From positions 248,001 through 312,000 of the forward strand of contig NZ_BDCF01000002.1 of NCBI RefSeq assembly GCF_001613365.1: a stretch of DNA of 64,000 nucleotides, written 5' to 3'. The stretch is from Nocardia xishanensis NBRC 101358. Its GTDB lineage: Bacteria; Actinomycetota; Actinomycetes; Mycobacteriales; Mycobacteriaceae. Shown in pieces: positions 19,091 through 28,001 of the stretch (within the stretch, counting starts at the first letter, position 1; the number at the start of each line of letters is the position of its first letter). Position numbers and translations under genes: made by a program. The notes beneath the pieces are model-generated. The model was not told the DNA's origin. It saw only the letters and a program-made list of their open reading frames with translations, and did no database searches.

Positions 19091-19309
19091 TCAATAGTTC
19101 TTCGGTCGCAGCGCGTCGGGCTTGTGCACCGCGTCCTTGCCGCTCTTGGCACTGCGAACTCGGTACTGCGGTGAGTCCTTCGAGGCCCGCACCGTCCGGC
19201 CCGCTTCCGTCGTGTCGGAAGTGATCCGCTCTTCGACGGTGCCCGAAGTGGTGCTGCCGTGGCTGCGCCACTGCACTTTCTCGCCCTTACGAAGCTGTCG
19301 CTTTCCCAT
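19091..19309 (-). CDS. DUF2945-like small protein (Tudor-like fold)
   Basis: 72 residues starting MGKRQLRKGEKVQW with GAGGG eight bases upstream. The pattern 'KGEKVQWRSHGSTTSGTV' followed by 'RTVRASKDSPQYRVRS' and 'AVHKPDAL' is characteristic of the DUF2945 family (annotated as hypervirulence-associated, Tudor-like). It is a short, basic, soluble beta-barrel protein of unknown function, and bacterial members occur in many soil organisms. It starts 17 bases after the phytoene synthase stop on the same strand, so it may be co-transcribed. Confidence 0.85.
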   Translation of the reverse strand: MGKRQLRKGEKVQWRSHGSTTSGTVEERITSDTTEAGRTVRASKDSPQYRVRSAKSGKDAVHKPDALRPKNY

Positions 19310-19326
19310 CGAAACACCCTCTCCCA

Positions 19327-20313
19327 TTACCGAATTTCTCGAGCTCCGGGCGATGTCGACGAACGTCCAAATCCATTCGGGCTCTGCACCTGTCGCCCGC
19401 TGCGCGCCCACCACGCGCGCAGCAGGCCTTCGGCGCCCACGCGAACACGTCGCCGGGCGCCAACGGTGGCGCGATGGCCGAACACCTCGAAATCGATGTC
19501 TTCGATGCGGTCGAGAATTTCGGAGTACAGCAGTAGCGCGGTCGCCACGCAGGGGCGAGATCGCGGTGTCAGCCGTTCGATGCCGCCACGCGCGAAGTCG
19601 TATATCCGCCGGGCGATCTCGTGCTGCGCGGCGAGTGCGCGGCGCACCCTGACATCCGCGTGGCCGAATCGACTGCACCAGATCAGGCGTTCCCGGTCCA
19701 CGCCGTGTACGGCCAGTTCGTCGGCGGGCAGATAGACGCGGTTGCGGGCCAGATCATCGTCGATATCGCGCAAGAAGTTGGTGAGCTGAAACGCCTTCCC
19801 GAGCGCGGCCGCATACGGCGCCGCGTCTTGCTCCGATGTCGTCGTGCCGAGAATCGGAAGCAACTGAAGACCGATCACTTCGGCCGATCCGTAGACGTAG
19901 CGATTCAGCGTCTCGCGATCGGGATAATCGGTGACCGACAAATCCATCCGCATCGACGCGAGGAAAGCATCGAAGAGATCATCCGGTATGCGGTAGCGGT
20001 CGGCGGTGTGCAACACCGCGGCCAGCACCGGATCGCCGATCGTGTCACCCGCTTTGAATTTCTCTGCCAGACCGGCCAATTGGGACGCTCGCTCGGCGGT
20101 ACCGAGTCGTGGATCGAGATCGTCGATGATGTCGTCCGCCCGGCGGGCGAAGCCGTAGAGCGCGTGCACCCCTGGTCGCTGGTCGGGCGCGAGCAACCGC
20201 GTGGCCAGGAAGAACGTCTTGCCGTGCTGGGCGTTGAGCGCCCGGCAGTGTTCATACGACCGTCGTAGCGATCGATCGGTGATTCCTGCCGCATCGAGTT
20301 CGGTACGCGTCAT
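19327..20313 (-). CDS. crtB: phytoene/squalene synthase family protein
   Basis: 328 residues. It condenses two geranylgeranyl diphosphates to phytoene, the first committed step of carotenoid synthesis, or performs a related head-to-head condensation. Both metal-binding motifs are present: RRADDIIDD (58-66) and NFLRDIDDD in the second half. Length and order match the family. The ATG at 20313 is where homology begins; the longer reading has no support. Neighbours are a divergent reductase and a GtrA protein rather than crtI or crtE, so this is an isolated piece of the pathway. Carotenoid genes are often light-controlled; the 227-base divergent region contains a palindrome but no regulator gene is adjacent. 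Confidence 0.88.
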   Translation of the reverse strand: MTRTELDAAGITDRSLRRSYEHCRALNAQHGKTFFLATRLLAPDQRPGVHALYGFARRADDIIDDLDPRLGTAERASQLAGLAEKFKAGDTIGDPVLAAVLHTADRYRIPDDLFDAFLASMRMDLSVTDYPDRETLNRYVYGSAEVIGLQLLPILGTTTSEQDAAPYAAALGKAFQLTNFLRDIDDDLARNRVYLPADELAVHGVDRERLIWCSRFGHADVRVRRALAAQHEIARRIYDFARGGIERLTPRSRPCVATALLLYSEILDRIEDIDFEVFGHRATVGARRRVRVGAEGLLRAWWARSGRQVQSPNGFGRSSTSPGAREIR

Positions 20314-20464
20314 CTCGAGTGTCCGATCAGTGGTAGGAGCGGGCCGCCGGTGAGCATCGGGCCGTGCCACCATCCCTCCGCCGGGCTTGCTGAGCGGTCT
20401 CCCCATAGTACGCGATAAACGATGCGTCTTCGATGCAATCTACGATTCTTCGGTACCGGTTCGA

Positions 20465-20478
20465 TGCGAGGCCTCGCA
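20465..20478. promoter_or_regulatory. 14-bp palindrome between crtB and the reductase gene
   Basis: Perfect palindrome TGCGAGGCCTCGCA in the divergent intergenic region. The hexamer CGATGC also recurs there at 20420, 20431, 20462 and 20519. A regulator-binding role is inference only. Confidence 0.3.
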
Positions 20479-20540
20479 GTACGACCCCGATCGGGGTAGC
20501 GTCGAATTGATGCACAGTCGATGCGATCCGAGGTGCAAAT

Positions 20541-22046
20541 ATGCGATGCGTGGTGTTCGGCGCTACCGGATACATCGGTGGCCGGCTGGTTCCTGAGCTG
20601 CTCCGAGCCGGTCACTCGGTACGCGTGGTCGCGCGCAGCCCGGGGAAGCTCGCCGACGCACCATGGCGCGATCGGGTCGAGATCGTGGGCGGCGATGTCC
20701 TCAGCGACGAGGATGTCCGCGACTCCGTCGCAGGGCAGGAAGTGCTCTACTACCTCGTCCATTCGCTCGACCGCGCGGATTTCGGGGAGATCGACCGTGC
20801 GGCGGCCGCTCGCGTCGCCGCTGCCGCCGCGAAAGCACGGGTGCGTCGCATCATCTACCTCGGCGGCATCACTCCCGCGAATCAACCGCTGTCGCGCCAC
20901 CTGGCCTCGCGCGCCGAAGTCGGACAGATCTTCCTGGCCTCTCCCGTCCCGGCACTGGTTCTGCGGGCCGGGGTGGTCATCGGGTCGGGCTCCGCGAGCT
21001 TCGAGATGCTGCGCTACCTCACCGAGCGGCTACCCGTCATGGTCACTCCGCGGTGGGTCAGGAACAGAGTGCAACCGATCGCCGTCCGCGACGTCCTCTA
21101 TTACCTGGTACAGGGCGCGGAGCTGGGGCCGGATCAGGTCGGGGCCTTCGATATCGGAGGCCCGGACATCGTCACCTACGAGGACATGATGCAGACGTAT
21201 GCCGAAGCAGCTCAGCTGCCTCGCCGTGTCGTCATCCCCGTACCGCTCCTGACACCGTGGCTGTCGGCCCAGTGGGTCAACTTGGTGACACCGGTGCCAC
21301 GCGCGATCGCGGTTCCGTTGATGGAGTCGTTGATCAACGACGTCGCGTGTTCCGACCACACCATTTCGCGGCTCATCCCAGACCCGCCGGCCGGGCCGAT
21401 ACCCTTCCGCGAGGCGGTGACGCTGGCGCTCACCAGAATTCGAGACCTCGACGTGCCCACCCGATGGTCGGATGCCAGTCCACCGCAGACACCCTCGGAT
21501 CCACTACCGTCGGATCCCGATTGGGCGGGCGGCTCGCTGTATCGGGATCTCCGCGAACGACCGGTTCACGCGGATCCCGAGGTTCTGTGGTCGGTGATCG
21601 AATCGGTCGGCGGGGAACACGGCTGGTACTCGTTCCCGCTCGCGTGGGCAGTTCGCGGATGGCTGGATCGAATCTTCGGCGGTGTCGGTCTGCGCCGAGG
21701 ACGACGGCATCCCCATACCCTCCGCCAGGGTGAGGCGCTCGATTGGTGGCGCGTCGAAACACTCGAACGCCCGCGGTTGCTGCGGCTGCGGGCGGAGATG
21801 CGCGTTCCAGGACGGGCATGGCTGGAACTGTCCGTCACACCGACACCCACAGGCGGCGCGCTGTACCGCCAGTGCGCGGTGTTCGAACCACGGGGACTGG
21901 CTGGGCAGGCGTACTGGCACTCCGTCGCCCCCTTCCACGCCCTCGTGTTCGGCGGCATGGCGCGCAACATCACGGCGAAGGCGGAAGCGACGAAACGCCC
22001 TCTGTCATCGATCGCGTTGACTCCGAAGCTGATTCGAGGCCGGTGA
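20541..22046 (+). CDS. NAD(P)-binding SDR protein fused to a DUF2867-like domain
   Basis: 501 residues with GAGGT seven bases before the ATG. The N-terminal half (1-290) is an atypical short-chain reductase with the Rossmann glycine motif GATGYIGG at 8-15 and a RIIYLGGI strand. The C-terminal half (about 330-490), with GWYSFPLAWAVRGWLD and LRLRAEMRVPGRAWLEL, matches the DUF2867/SRPBCC-like extension found in many actinomycete SDRs. Substrate unknown; a quinone or lipid-linked ketone has been suggested for relatives. It is divergent from crtB, which suggests but does not prove a link to carotenoid or lipid metabolism. It converges on the GtrA gene with a 4-base gap. Confidence 0.87.
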   Translation: MRCVVFGATGYIGGRLVPELLRAGHSVRVVARSPGKLADAPWRDRVEIVGGDVLSDEDVRDSVAGQEVLYYLVHSLDRADFGEIDRAAAARVAAAAAKARVRRIIYLGGITPANQPLSRHLASRAEVGQIFLASPVPALVLRAGVVIGSGSASFEMLRYLTERLPVMVTPRWVRNRVQPIAVRDVLYYLVQGAELGPDQVGAFDIGGPDIVTYEDMMQTYAEAAQLPRRVVIPVPLLTPWLSAQWVNLVTPVPRAIAVPLMESLINDVACSDHTISRLIPDPPAGPIPFREAVTLALTRIRDLDVPTRWSDASPPQTPSDPLPSDPDWAGGSLYRDLRERPVHADPEVLWSVIESVGGEHGWYSFPLAWAVRGWLDRIFGGVGLRRGRRHPHTLRQGEALDWWRVETLERPRLLRLRAEMRVPGRAWLELSVTPTPTGGALYRQCAVFEPRGLAGQAYWHSVAPFHALVFGGMARNITAKAEATKRPLSSIALTPKLIRGR

Positions 22047-22050
22047 CCTT

Positions 22051-22488
22051 TCAGAAGACGAAGCCGCGCAGTGCCAGGAAGCGCAGACCGCCGACCGTCG
22101 CCATGACGGCGATGACGGCGCCCGCCTGTGCGATCTCGCCGAGGCCGGGCGCGACGAACCCCAGACCGGCCAGCGCCGCCGTGCTGATCAGCAGGCCGAT
22201 CAGCGCCAGCCCGCCACCTTCCCACTGTGCGGTGAACCAGCCGACCCTTCCGGCCGCACGAAAGGTGAGCTGCCGGTGCATTTCGTTCGCGATCACCGTG
22301 CTGACGATCGAGCCCGCGACATTGGCGACCAGCGGGCTGACCCCGTTCGTGGCCATGAACAGCAGGACATAGGCGATGTTGCTGGAGCCGCCGACCAGAG
22401 CGAACCGGATCAACTGAGCAAAAGCGTGATCGCCGCGCAGATACCGCGTCACGCGGGAGGTTCGGTCGAGCCATTCCCTGCGCAGCAT
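22051..22488 (-). CDS. GtrA-family membrane protein
   Basis: 145 residues from the ATG at 22488, giving the usual GtrA length. There are four transmembrane helices, the first with the signature LIRFALVGGSSNIAYVLLF, and conserved NEMHRQLTFR between helices two and three. GtrA-like proteins help move lipid-linked sugars across the membrane or act in cell-wall polysaccharide assembly; mycobacterial relatives serve arabinogalactan synthesis. The frame is open further upstream (to 22689), but that part lacks family similarity and has no good ribosome site. No glycosyltransferase is adjacent. Confidence 0.8.
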   Translation of the reverse strand: MLRREWLDRTSRVTRYLRGDHAFAQLIRFALVGGSSNIAYVLLFMATNGVSPLVANVAGSIVSTVIANEMHRQLTFRAAGRVGWFTAQWEGGGLALIGLLISTAALAGLGFVAPGLGEIAQAGAVIAVMATVGGLRFLALRGFVF

Positions 22489-22783
22489 CGGGTAAGGACC
22501 GGCGCCGATCGTCTGAGCGATGCCATCGAGAATCGTTGCGTCCTCGTATGCCTTCAGCCCGGAACCTGCGATTGCTGCGCTGTTCACACGAATACTGTCG
22601 CCAGCTCGGCTGACAACGACCTGACACCGGGCTGACATGTTCATGGACACGATGTTCGGCCTCAGGCGAGCTGTTCCGGCCCAGCACAAATCAGTGCTGG
22701 TCTCAGGGGGTTCCCCGATGCCTGGGGCCGGTGTCTCGATCTACCGTTTTCGGCGACAGCGGGTAGCGCGAATGGAGGACTGA

Positions 22784-23755
22784 ATGAAGGCGATCACGCA
22801 GGACCGGTACGGATCACCGGAAGGTCTCGAGTTCGGCGAGGTCGCCGTACCGGTGCCTGGCGACGACGAGGTGCTGGTCCGGGTGCACGCTGCCGCGGTC
22901 AACGCCCTCGACTGGCATGTGATGCGGGGAGATCCGTACCTGGCCCGGCCGATGATGGGACTGCGCGGGCCGCGGGCGAAGATCCGCGGCCGCGATTTCG
23001 CGGGCCGGGTCGAGTCCGTCGGGCGAAACGTGCAGCGGTTCAAGGCCGGTGACGAGGTGTTCGGCGAGGCCGATGGCGCCTTCGCCGAGTACGTGGCCGC
23101 ACCGGAAAGCGTGATCGGACACAAACCGGCTCGCCTGACATTCGAGCAGGCGGCCGCGATTCCGCTGGCGGGCAACACCGCACTGATGGGCTTGCGGGAC
23201 CTCGGGCAGATCCAGCCGGGCCATCGAGTGCTGATCAACGGCGCGTCCGGCGGCGTCGGCACGTTCGCCGTGCAGATCGCCAAGGCCTACGGCGCGGAGG
23301 TGACCGCCGTGTGCAGTACCAAGAACATCGAGCAGACGCGAGCGCTCGGCGCCGACCACGTCGTCGACTACACCAAGGACAACTTCACCAGCGGCACAGC
23401 GCGTTACGACCTGATCTTCGACTTGGTCGGCAACCACTCGCTGACCACCTTGCGGCGAGCGCTGACACCGGCCGGAAAGCTCGTTCTCTCCGGCGGCGGC
23501 GTGTACCGGGGCGGCTCGGTCGTCGGGCCGATGGCGCTCATGGTGACGGGAATGGTGGTGGCGCGCTTCGCTCGCTGGGTGGATGTCCTCCAGGTTGAGC
23601 AGCGCGCCGCCAACCTGAGCACGCTCGGCGAGCTCGCCGAAGCCGGGAAGCTCACACCGGTCATCGACCGGACTTACCCGCTCAGCGAGGCCGGCGCGGC
23701 CATTCACTACCTGGAAACCGAGCACGCGCGCGCGAAAGTCGTCATAACGGTCTGA
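22784..23755 (+). CDS. zinc-independent MDR oxidoreductase (quinone reductase-like)
   Basis: 323 residues with GGAGGACTGA immediately before the ATG. The GroES-like domain occupies 1-125. The nucleotide-binding domain has NGASGGVGTFAVQIAK (about 149-164), typical of NADPH-dependent quinone or enone reductases. The catalytic zinc cysteine of alcohol dehydrogenases is missing. It is one of three MDR proteins in 6 kb (others at 24920 and 28002). Substrate unknown. Confidence 0.88.
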   Translation: MKAITQDRYGSPEGLEFGEVAVPVPGDDEVLVRVHAAAVNALDWHVMRGDPYLARPMMGLRGPRAKIRGRDFAGRVESVGRNVQRFKAGDEVFGEADGAFAEYVAAPESVIGHKPARLTFEQAAAIPLAGNTALMGLRDLGQIQPGHRVLINGASGGVGTFAVQIAKAYGAEVTAVCSTKNIEQTRALGADHVVDYTKDNFTSGTARYDLIFDLVGNHSLTTLRRALTPAGKLVLSGGGVYRGGSVVGPMALMVTGMVVARFARWVDVLQVEQRAANLSTLGELAEAGKLTPVIDRTYPLSEAGAAIHYLETEHARAKVVITV

Positions 23756-23863
23756 CGAGTCGTCACGTCTCGCCGACCCGCGCACTCACCACACTGCCGA
23801 CCACCACGGCGCACGAGAGCCCTTGCCGCTCAGCGTACCTGGCGATGCTGAGCTGGTTCCGCT

Positions 23864-24850
23864 TCAGCTGTCCGCGGCAGGTCGACCGGACACACCGGCC
23901 GACGCACGGAAGTTGCGGCGGTAGGTCATGGGCGAGACTCCGATCGCCTCGTGCAAGTGCTGGCGCAAGGAAGCGCCGGTGGCGAAGCCGACCTCGGAAG
24001 CGATGCGGTCGACGGACAGGTCGGTGGACTCGAGCAGTTCGCGTGCGCGGAAGACGCGCTGCTGGATCAGCCACCGGCCGGGACTGACACCCACCTCGTC
24101 GCGGAAGCGGCGGGCGAACGTGCGATGGCTCATGCTGGCTTGTTGTGCCAGATCGGCCAGCACCAGGGGGAGATGGAGACGGCTCAGTGCCCACTGCCGG
24201 GCCGCCGCGGTTCCCGCCGACGTCGTAGGCGGCACTGGCTGTTCGATGAACTGAGCCTGGCCGCCATCTCGCCACGGCGGCACCACGCAGCGGCGCGCCA
24301 CCATGTTCGCGATCTCGCTGCCGTGATCGGTACGCACCAGGTGCAGACACAGATCGATACCGGCGGTGGCGCCCGCGGAGGTGAGGATGTCGCCGTCGTC
24401 GACGTAGAGGACGTTCGGATCGAGCCGGACATACGGGAAAGCGCGACGGAAGCGGTCGGCCGAGTTCCAGTGTGTGGTGGCGGGCCGATCGGCCAGCCTG
24501 CCGGTGGCCGCCAGCACGGCCGCCGCCGTACACAGCGAGACGATCCTGGCGCCCGGTCGAATTCGAGCCATCGCGCCGACAACCGATCGCGGTGGTTCAC
24601 CGGCGAGATACGGTGCGATGTCGCACGGTGGAATCACCACCGTCTCAGCCGTTTCCAAGACCGATGCGTCGTACTGGACGGCGATGGCGAAGTCGGCCTG
24701 GCTGCGCACCGGAGAGCCGTCGACCGAGCAGGTGAGTATCTCGTAGCGACCATCGGCCACCCCGAACACGCGGTTCGGAATGCCGAGCTCGAACGGATAC
24801 ACGCCGTCGAGCGCCAACACGACCACCCGATGTGGTCTTCCACTCACCAT
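23864..24850 (-). CDS. GlxA-type AraC-family regulator
   Basis: 328 residues. The N-terminal 190 residues form a DJ-1/PfpI-like amidotransferase domain (VVVLALDGVYPFELG, then IVSLCTAAAVLAATGRL with the elbow cysteine, then ILTSAGATAGIDLCLHLV). The C-terminal 110 residues hold two AraC helix-turn-helix motifs (ASMSHRTFARRFRDEVG and IASEVGFATGASLRQHLHE). Such GlxA-like regulators usually control adjacent catabolic or detoxification genes. It is divergent from the MDR gene at 24920 with 69 bases between starts, so that gene is the likely target. Confidence 0.88.
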   Translation of the reverse strand: MVSGRPHRVVVLALDGVYPFELGIPNRVFGVADGRYEILTCSVDGSPVRSQADFAIAVQYDASVLETAETVVIPPCDIAPYLAGEPPRSVVGAMARIRPGARIVSLCTAAAVLAATGRLADRPATTHWNSADRFRRAFPYVRLDPNVLYVDDGDILTSAGATAGIDLCLHLVRTDHGSEIANMVARRCVVPPWRDGGQAQFIEQPVPPTTSAGTAAARQWALSRLHLPLVLADLAQQASMSHRTFARRFRDEVGVSPGRWLIQQRVFRARELLESTDLSVDRIASEVGFATGASLRQHLHEAIGVSPMTYRRNFRASAGVSGRPAADS

Positions 24851-24919
24851 GGCACGATCCTATCGAACAATGGCAATCACGCCATTTCGCCGCACGTCGG
24901 CGCACGGCAGGCTCGAGCC

Positions 24920-25882
24920 ATGAACAACTTCGATATCCCTGCCACGATGCGCGCGATCAGCCAGGACATCCTCGGCGGCCCCGAGGTGCTGCGCGAGGTC
25001 GAGCTGCCGGTGCCACAGCCGGGGCCGAGCGAGATCCTCGTTCGGGTGCGCGCCACCGCCCTCAACCCGACCGACTGGAAGCATCGGGCCGTCTCCGGCC
25101 TGTTCCTGCCCGCGCCGCCGTTCATACTGGGCTGGGACGTCGCCGGTGAGGTGGTCGCCACCGGCTACGGCGTCACCGTGTTCGCACCGGGTGACGAGGT
25201 CTTCGGCATGCTGCCGTATCCGTATGGGCACGGCGCTGCGGCCGAGTACGTCACCGGTCCGGCTCGCGCATTCGCCCGAAAGCCCATCAATCTGAACCAC
25301 GTCGAAGCCGCCGCCATCCCCCTCGCCGCCTTGACCGCTTACCAGGCACTCGTCGATACCGCGAAAGTTCGAGCCGGGCAACGGGTTCTGGTCCACGCCG
25401 CGGCCGGAGGAGTCGGGCATTACGCGGTGCAGATCGCCAAGTCGCGCGGCGCCTACGTCATCGGCACCGCGAGCGCGCCGAATCACCCCTTCCTGCGCGA
25501 GCTCGGTGTCGACGAGGTGATCGACTACCGCACAACCGATTTCACCACAGCGATCCGTGATGTCGATGTCGTCGTCGACCCGCTCGGCATGGAGAGCGTC
25601 CTGAACTCCGTGCGCACGGTGCGCCCCGGCGGCATCGTGGTATCCCTGCTACCGTGCGACGCCGCCCTGCTGTCGGCCGAGGCCGAAAAGTGTTCGGTTC
25701 GAGCGGTTGTCATGCTGGTCGAGGCCGATCACGCCGGAATGCAGGCTCTCGCCGACATGGCCGCGGAAGGCGCCCTGCGCCCCGCCATCGCCGGTACCTT
25801 CCCGCTCGCGGAGGCCGCCAAGGCGCACGCTCTCGGTGACACCGGCCGCACCGTCGGCAAACTCGTCCTCACCGTGCCCTGA
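24920..25882 (+). CDS. zinc-independent MDR oxidoreductase
   Basis: 320 residues starting MNNFDIPATMRAISQ; the long open frame upstream is antisense to the AraC regulator and not real. GroES-like domain 1-130; nucleotide-binding motif HAAAGGVGHYAVQIAK at about 157-172; no catalytic zinc residues. It resembles NADPH:quinone reductase-type enzymes. It sits opposite the GlxA-type regulator and probably answers to it. Substrate unknown. Confidence 0.87.
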   Translation: MNNFDIPATMRAISQDILGGPEVLREVELPVPQPGPSEILVRVRATALNPTDWKHRAVSGLFLPAPPFILGWDVAGEVVATGYGVTVFAPGDEVFGMLPYPYGHGAAAEYVTGPARAFARKPINLNHVEAAAIPLAALTAYQALVDTAKVRAGQRVLVHAAAGGVGHYAVQIAKSRGAYVIGTASAPNHPFLRELGVDEVIDYRTTDFTTAIRDVDVVVDPLGMESVLNSVRTVRPGGIVVSLLPCDAALLSAEAEKCSVRAVVMLVEADHAGMQALADMAAEGALRPAIAGTFPLAEAAKAHALGDTGRTVGKLVLTVP

Positions 25883-26030
25883 CCGCCGATACGGGTGCCG
25901 TCAAGGATCGGGCCATGCGCGGCAAATGAAGCCGATCGACCAGTCCAGAGGTCGTGCGAGGATCGTGTCGTCGGATGCGTGAACGACCGCGCCGCATCAG
26001 CGGTGGTCGGTTCCTGGCCCGAGGAGGCTG

Positions 26031-27584
26031 GTGATTCCGCTTTGGCGCCCGTCGAATGTTTGTGGGGCGGTAGCGTTGTCGGTCGTGGGTGACGCTCTTG
26101 TAGCCAAGCTGTTCGCTGAGGTGACCGACGTGGATCCGGAGGTTCGCCGAAAAGGCTTGGAAAGGTTGGCCGACTGGGGTGGCTACATCTACAACGTGTT
26201 GGTGGAAGTGCTGCGATACGAGAAGTACTCGTACGCCTGGCCGGATTGCGCCGACATGCTGAGCGAGGACCTCTGTGACAGCAAGATCTCCTTCGGCGTC
26301 TTCATCGATGACCTCATCGAAGCGCCGAACGAGGTCGTGTTCGATCGGTTTGCCGGTCTGCTCGGGCTACCGGCCGGAACTCACCCACCCCGCTTCGCCA
26401 TTGACGGTCACAGTGGCGACCCCGAGCTACCCGCGCCCGCGGTGTCTGCTGGCCTCCATCAACGGGTAGCCGTGCTGGTGGCACTGCTGGGCAGCCCACT
26501 GGAGCGGGTGCGGCAGAATGCCGTGTGGTCCCTGGCCGAACTCGGCCCCGGCGTCGCCCCGGTATTGCGCGCCGTACGAGACACACGAATGTTGGGCCGG
26601 CGCGCCGCGATCAGCGCCCTGGCGGAGCTCGACTGGGCCGAGTTGGGCACGGCCGACCAAGCGTTGGTCCAACGCCTGATTCGGGTCAAGCAGCTCACCG
26701 AGGTGCCGCGGCCGGTGATCCCGCAAGGCGAGTGGTACGCGTTGCCGACGACCGACCAGGCAGCAGTACTGGCCGCGTTCGATCTTCGAGACCCGGTGCC
26801 CGTGACCATGCGTATGGGATTCGCGCCCTGGCAGCTGGACGGCCCATGGCGGCCGTTGCCCGAGTACATCGGCTACGGCATCACCGGTGCGTACGGGCAG
26901 GTGTTCGTCACACCAGCCTTGGACGGGTGGACGTTGGTATTCGCCGACGGCGGCGTGCTGGCCGCGGACGGGAATGTGGCTGACGGTGAAGTCGCGTTCG
27001 CCTCCGCGCAGCACCGCTGCGCGGAATTGAGCCGCCGCTTCGGGAAAGCGCACTGGTACCTCGAAACCGAGAGTGGTGGATGTTGGGATCAGAGCGGATG
27101 GTGCGTCGCCGACAAGGGTGAGGTCGTGCGGTACTGCTACTACGACTTCGATATCGAGGGCGGTGTGCAGATCGGCCCTGCGGCCGAGTCCGGACGCCAA
27201 CCGACCATCGAGGAACTTCGGGCCTGGGTGAACGAGCATGACCCCGGCACGGGAGTCCCACCGGTGCGACCGGAGATCCCACCCAACGAGTCGACAGACG
27301 AGAAATTCACAGCGTGGGTGCTGGAAAACTTCGCACCGCCTACCCAGGGCGAGACGAGCCACGAGGACATCGACGACAATGCCGACGACCTCGATGAACC
27401 TCTCGACACTCATCGTGACGAAGAGGAGTCAGGGGGCTGGGAATTCAGATCCCTCGAGGTGGCCTGGCGGCTGTCGGTGAGCCCCGAAGCACTTGGACCG
27501 CATACCCGTGTCCAAGGCACCGGTGTGCTGGCCGTGCCCGCAGGCAAACCGCACAGCAGACGCTATGGGGCCCTGCCCATCTGA
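26031..27584 (+). CDS. HEAT-repeat-like protein, function unknown
   Basis: 517 residues from a GTG with GAGGAGG just upstream. The first 220 residues contain helical pairs such as VDPEVRRKGLERLADW and SPLERVRQNAVWSLAELG, typical of HEAT-like repeats that mediate protein contacts. A mixed alpha/beta region follows (about 225-430) with many Trp and Tyr residues. An acidic linker (EDIDDNADDLDEPL, about 447-460) and a basic tail end the protein. There is no signal or membrane segment. I do not recognise the second domain. The gene is isolated, with 148 bases before and 417 after. Confidence 0.72.
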   Translation: MIPLWRPSNVCGAVALSVVGDALVAKLFAEVTDVDPEVRRKGLERLADWGGYIYNVLVEVLRYEKYSYAWPDCADMLSEDLCDSKISFGVFIDDLIEAPNEVVFDRFAGLLGLPAGTHPPRFAIDGHSGDPELPAPAVSAGLHQRVAVLVALLGSPLERVRQNAVWSLAELGPGVAPVLRAVRDTRMLGRRAAISALAELDWAELGTADQALVQRLIRVKQLTEVPRPVIPQGEWYALPTTDQAAVLAAFDLRDPVPVTMRMGFAPWQLDGPWRPLPEYIGYGITGAYGQVFVTPALDGWTLVFADGGVLAADGNVADGEVAFASAQHRCAELSRRFGKAHWYLETESGGCWDQSGWCVADKGEVVRYCYYDFDIEGGVQIGPAAESGRQPTIEELRAWVNEHDPGTGVPPVRPEIPPNESTDEKFTAWVLENFAPPTQGETSHEDIDDNADDLDEPLDTHRDEEESGGWEFRSLEVAWRLSVSPEALGPHTRVQGTGVLAVPAGKPHSRRYGALPI

Positions 27585-28001
27585 CGCTTCGGCGACCGGC
27601 AGTCGCCCCGGCGGGCGAGTTCGGCGTGAAGGTCGACTTCGACGGTGCCGAAGAAGTCGATGTTCTCGCTGTGCGCGGGTCGAGATACGGGCCAGCACCT
27701 CGTCATCGACATAACGGCCGACCCGTCGCATCTACTCCCGGGCGGACTCGTTTCCACGCGACACCTCGAATGCGCTGAAGTCGGCATTGTGGGATGTTCG
27801 AGGAAGACGGCAGCGCACCGCGCGGTGCGGCTGCTGCACGACACGCCCGGCGGGAAGGATCGCCGCCGTCACGCGCTTGGTGTAAGTCGGCTGGCCATGT
27901 TCGGTTTCCTCGCAATTCGCCGGAATCCCGTGCTTCCACCACAGCTTTCATTCCCCGGAGGGAATCGCTAGGTGTTCGTGCGCCGAGCAGAATCGAGCGC
28001 C
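27585..28001. other. intergenic region, no gene seen
   Basis: 417 bases between the HEAT-like gene and the third MDR gene. Open frames exist on both strands but none has a ribosome site or matching codon bias. Confidence 0.45.
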
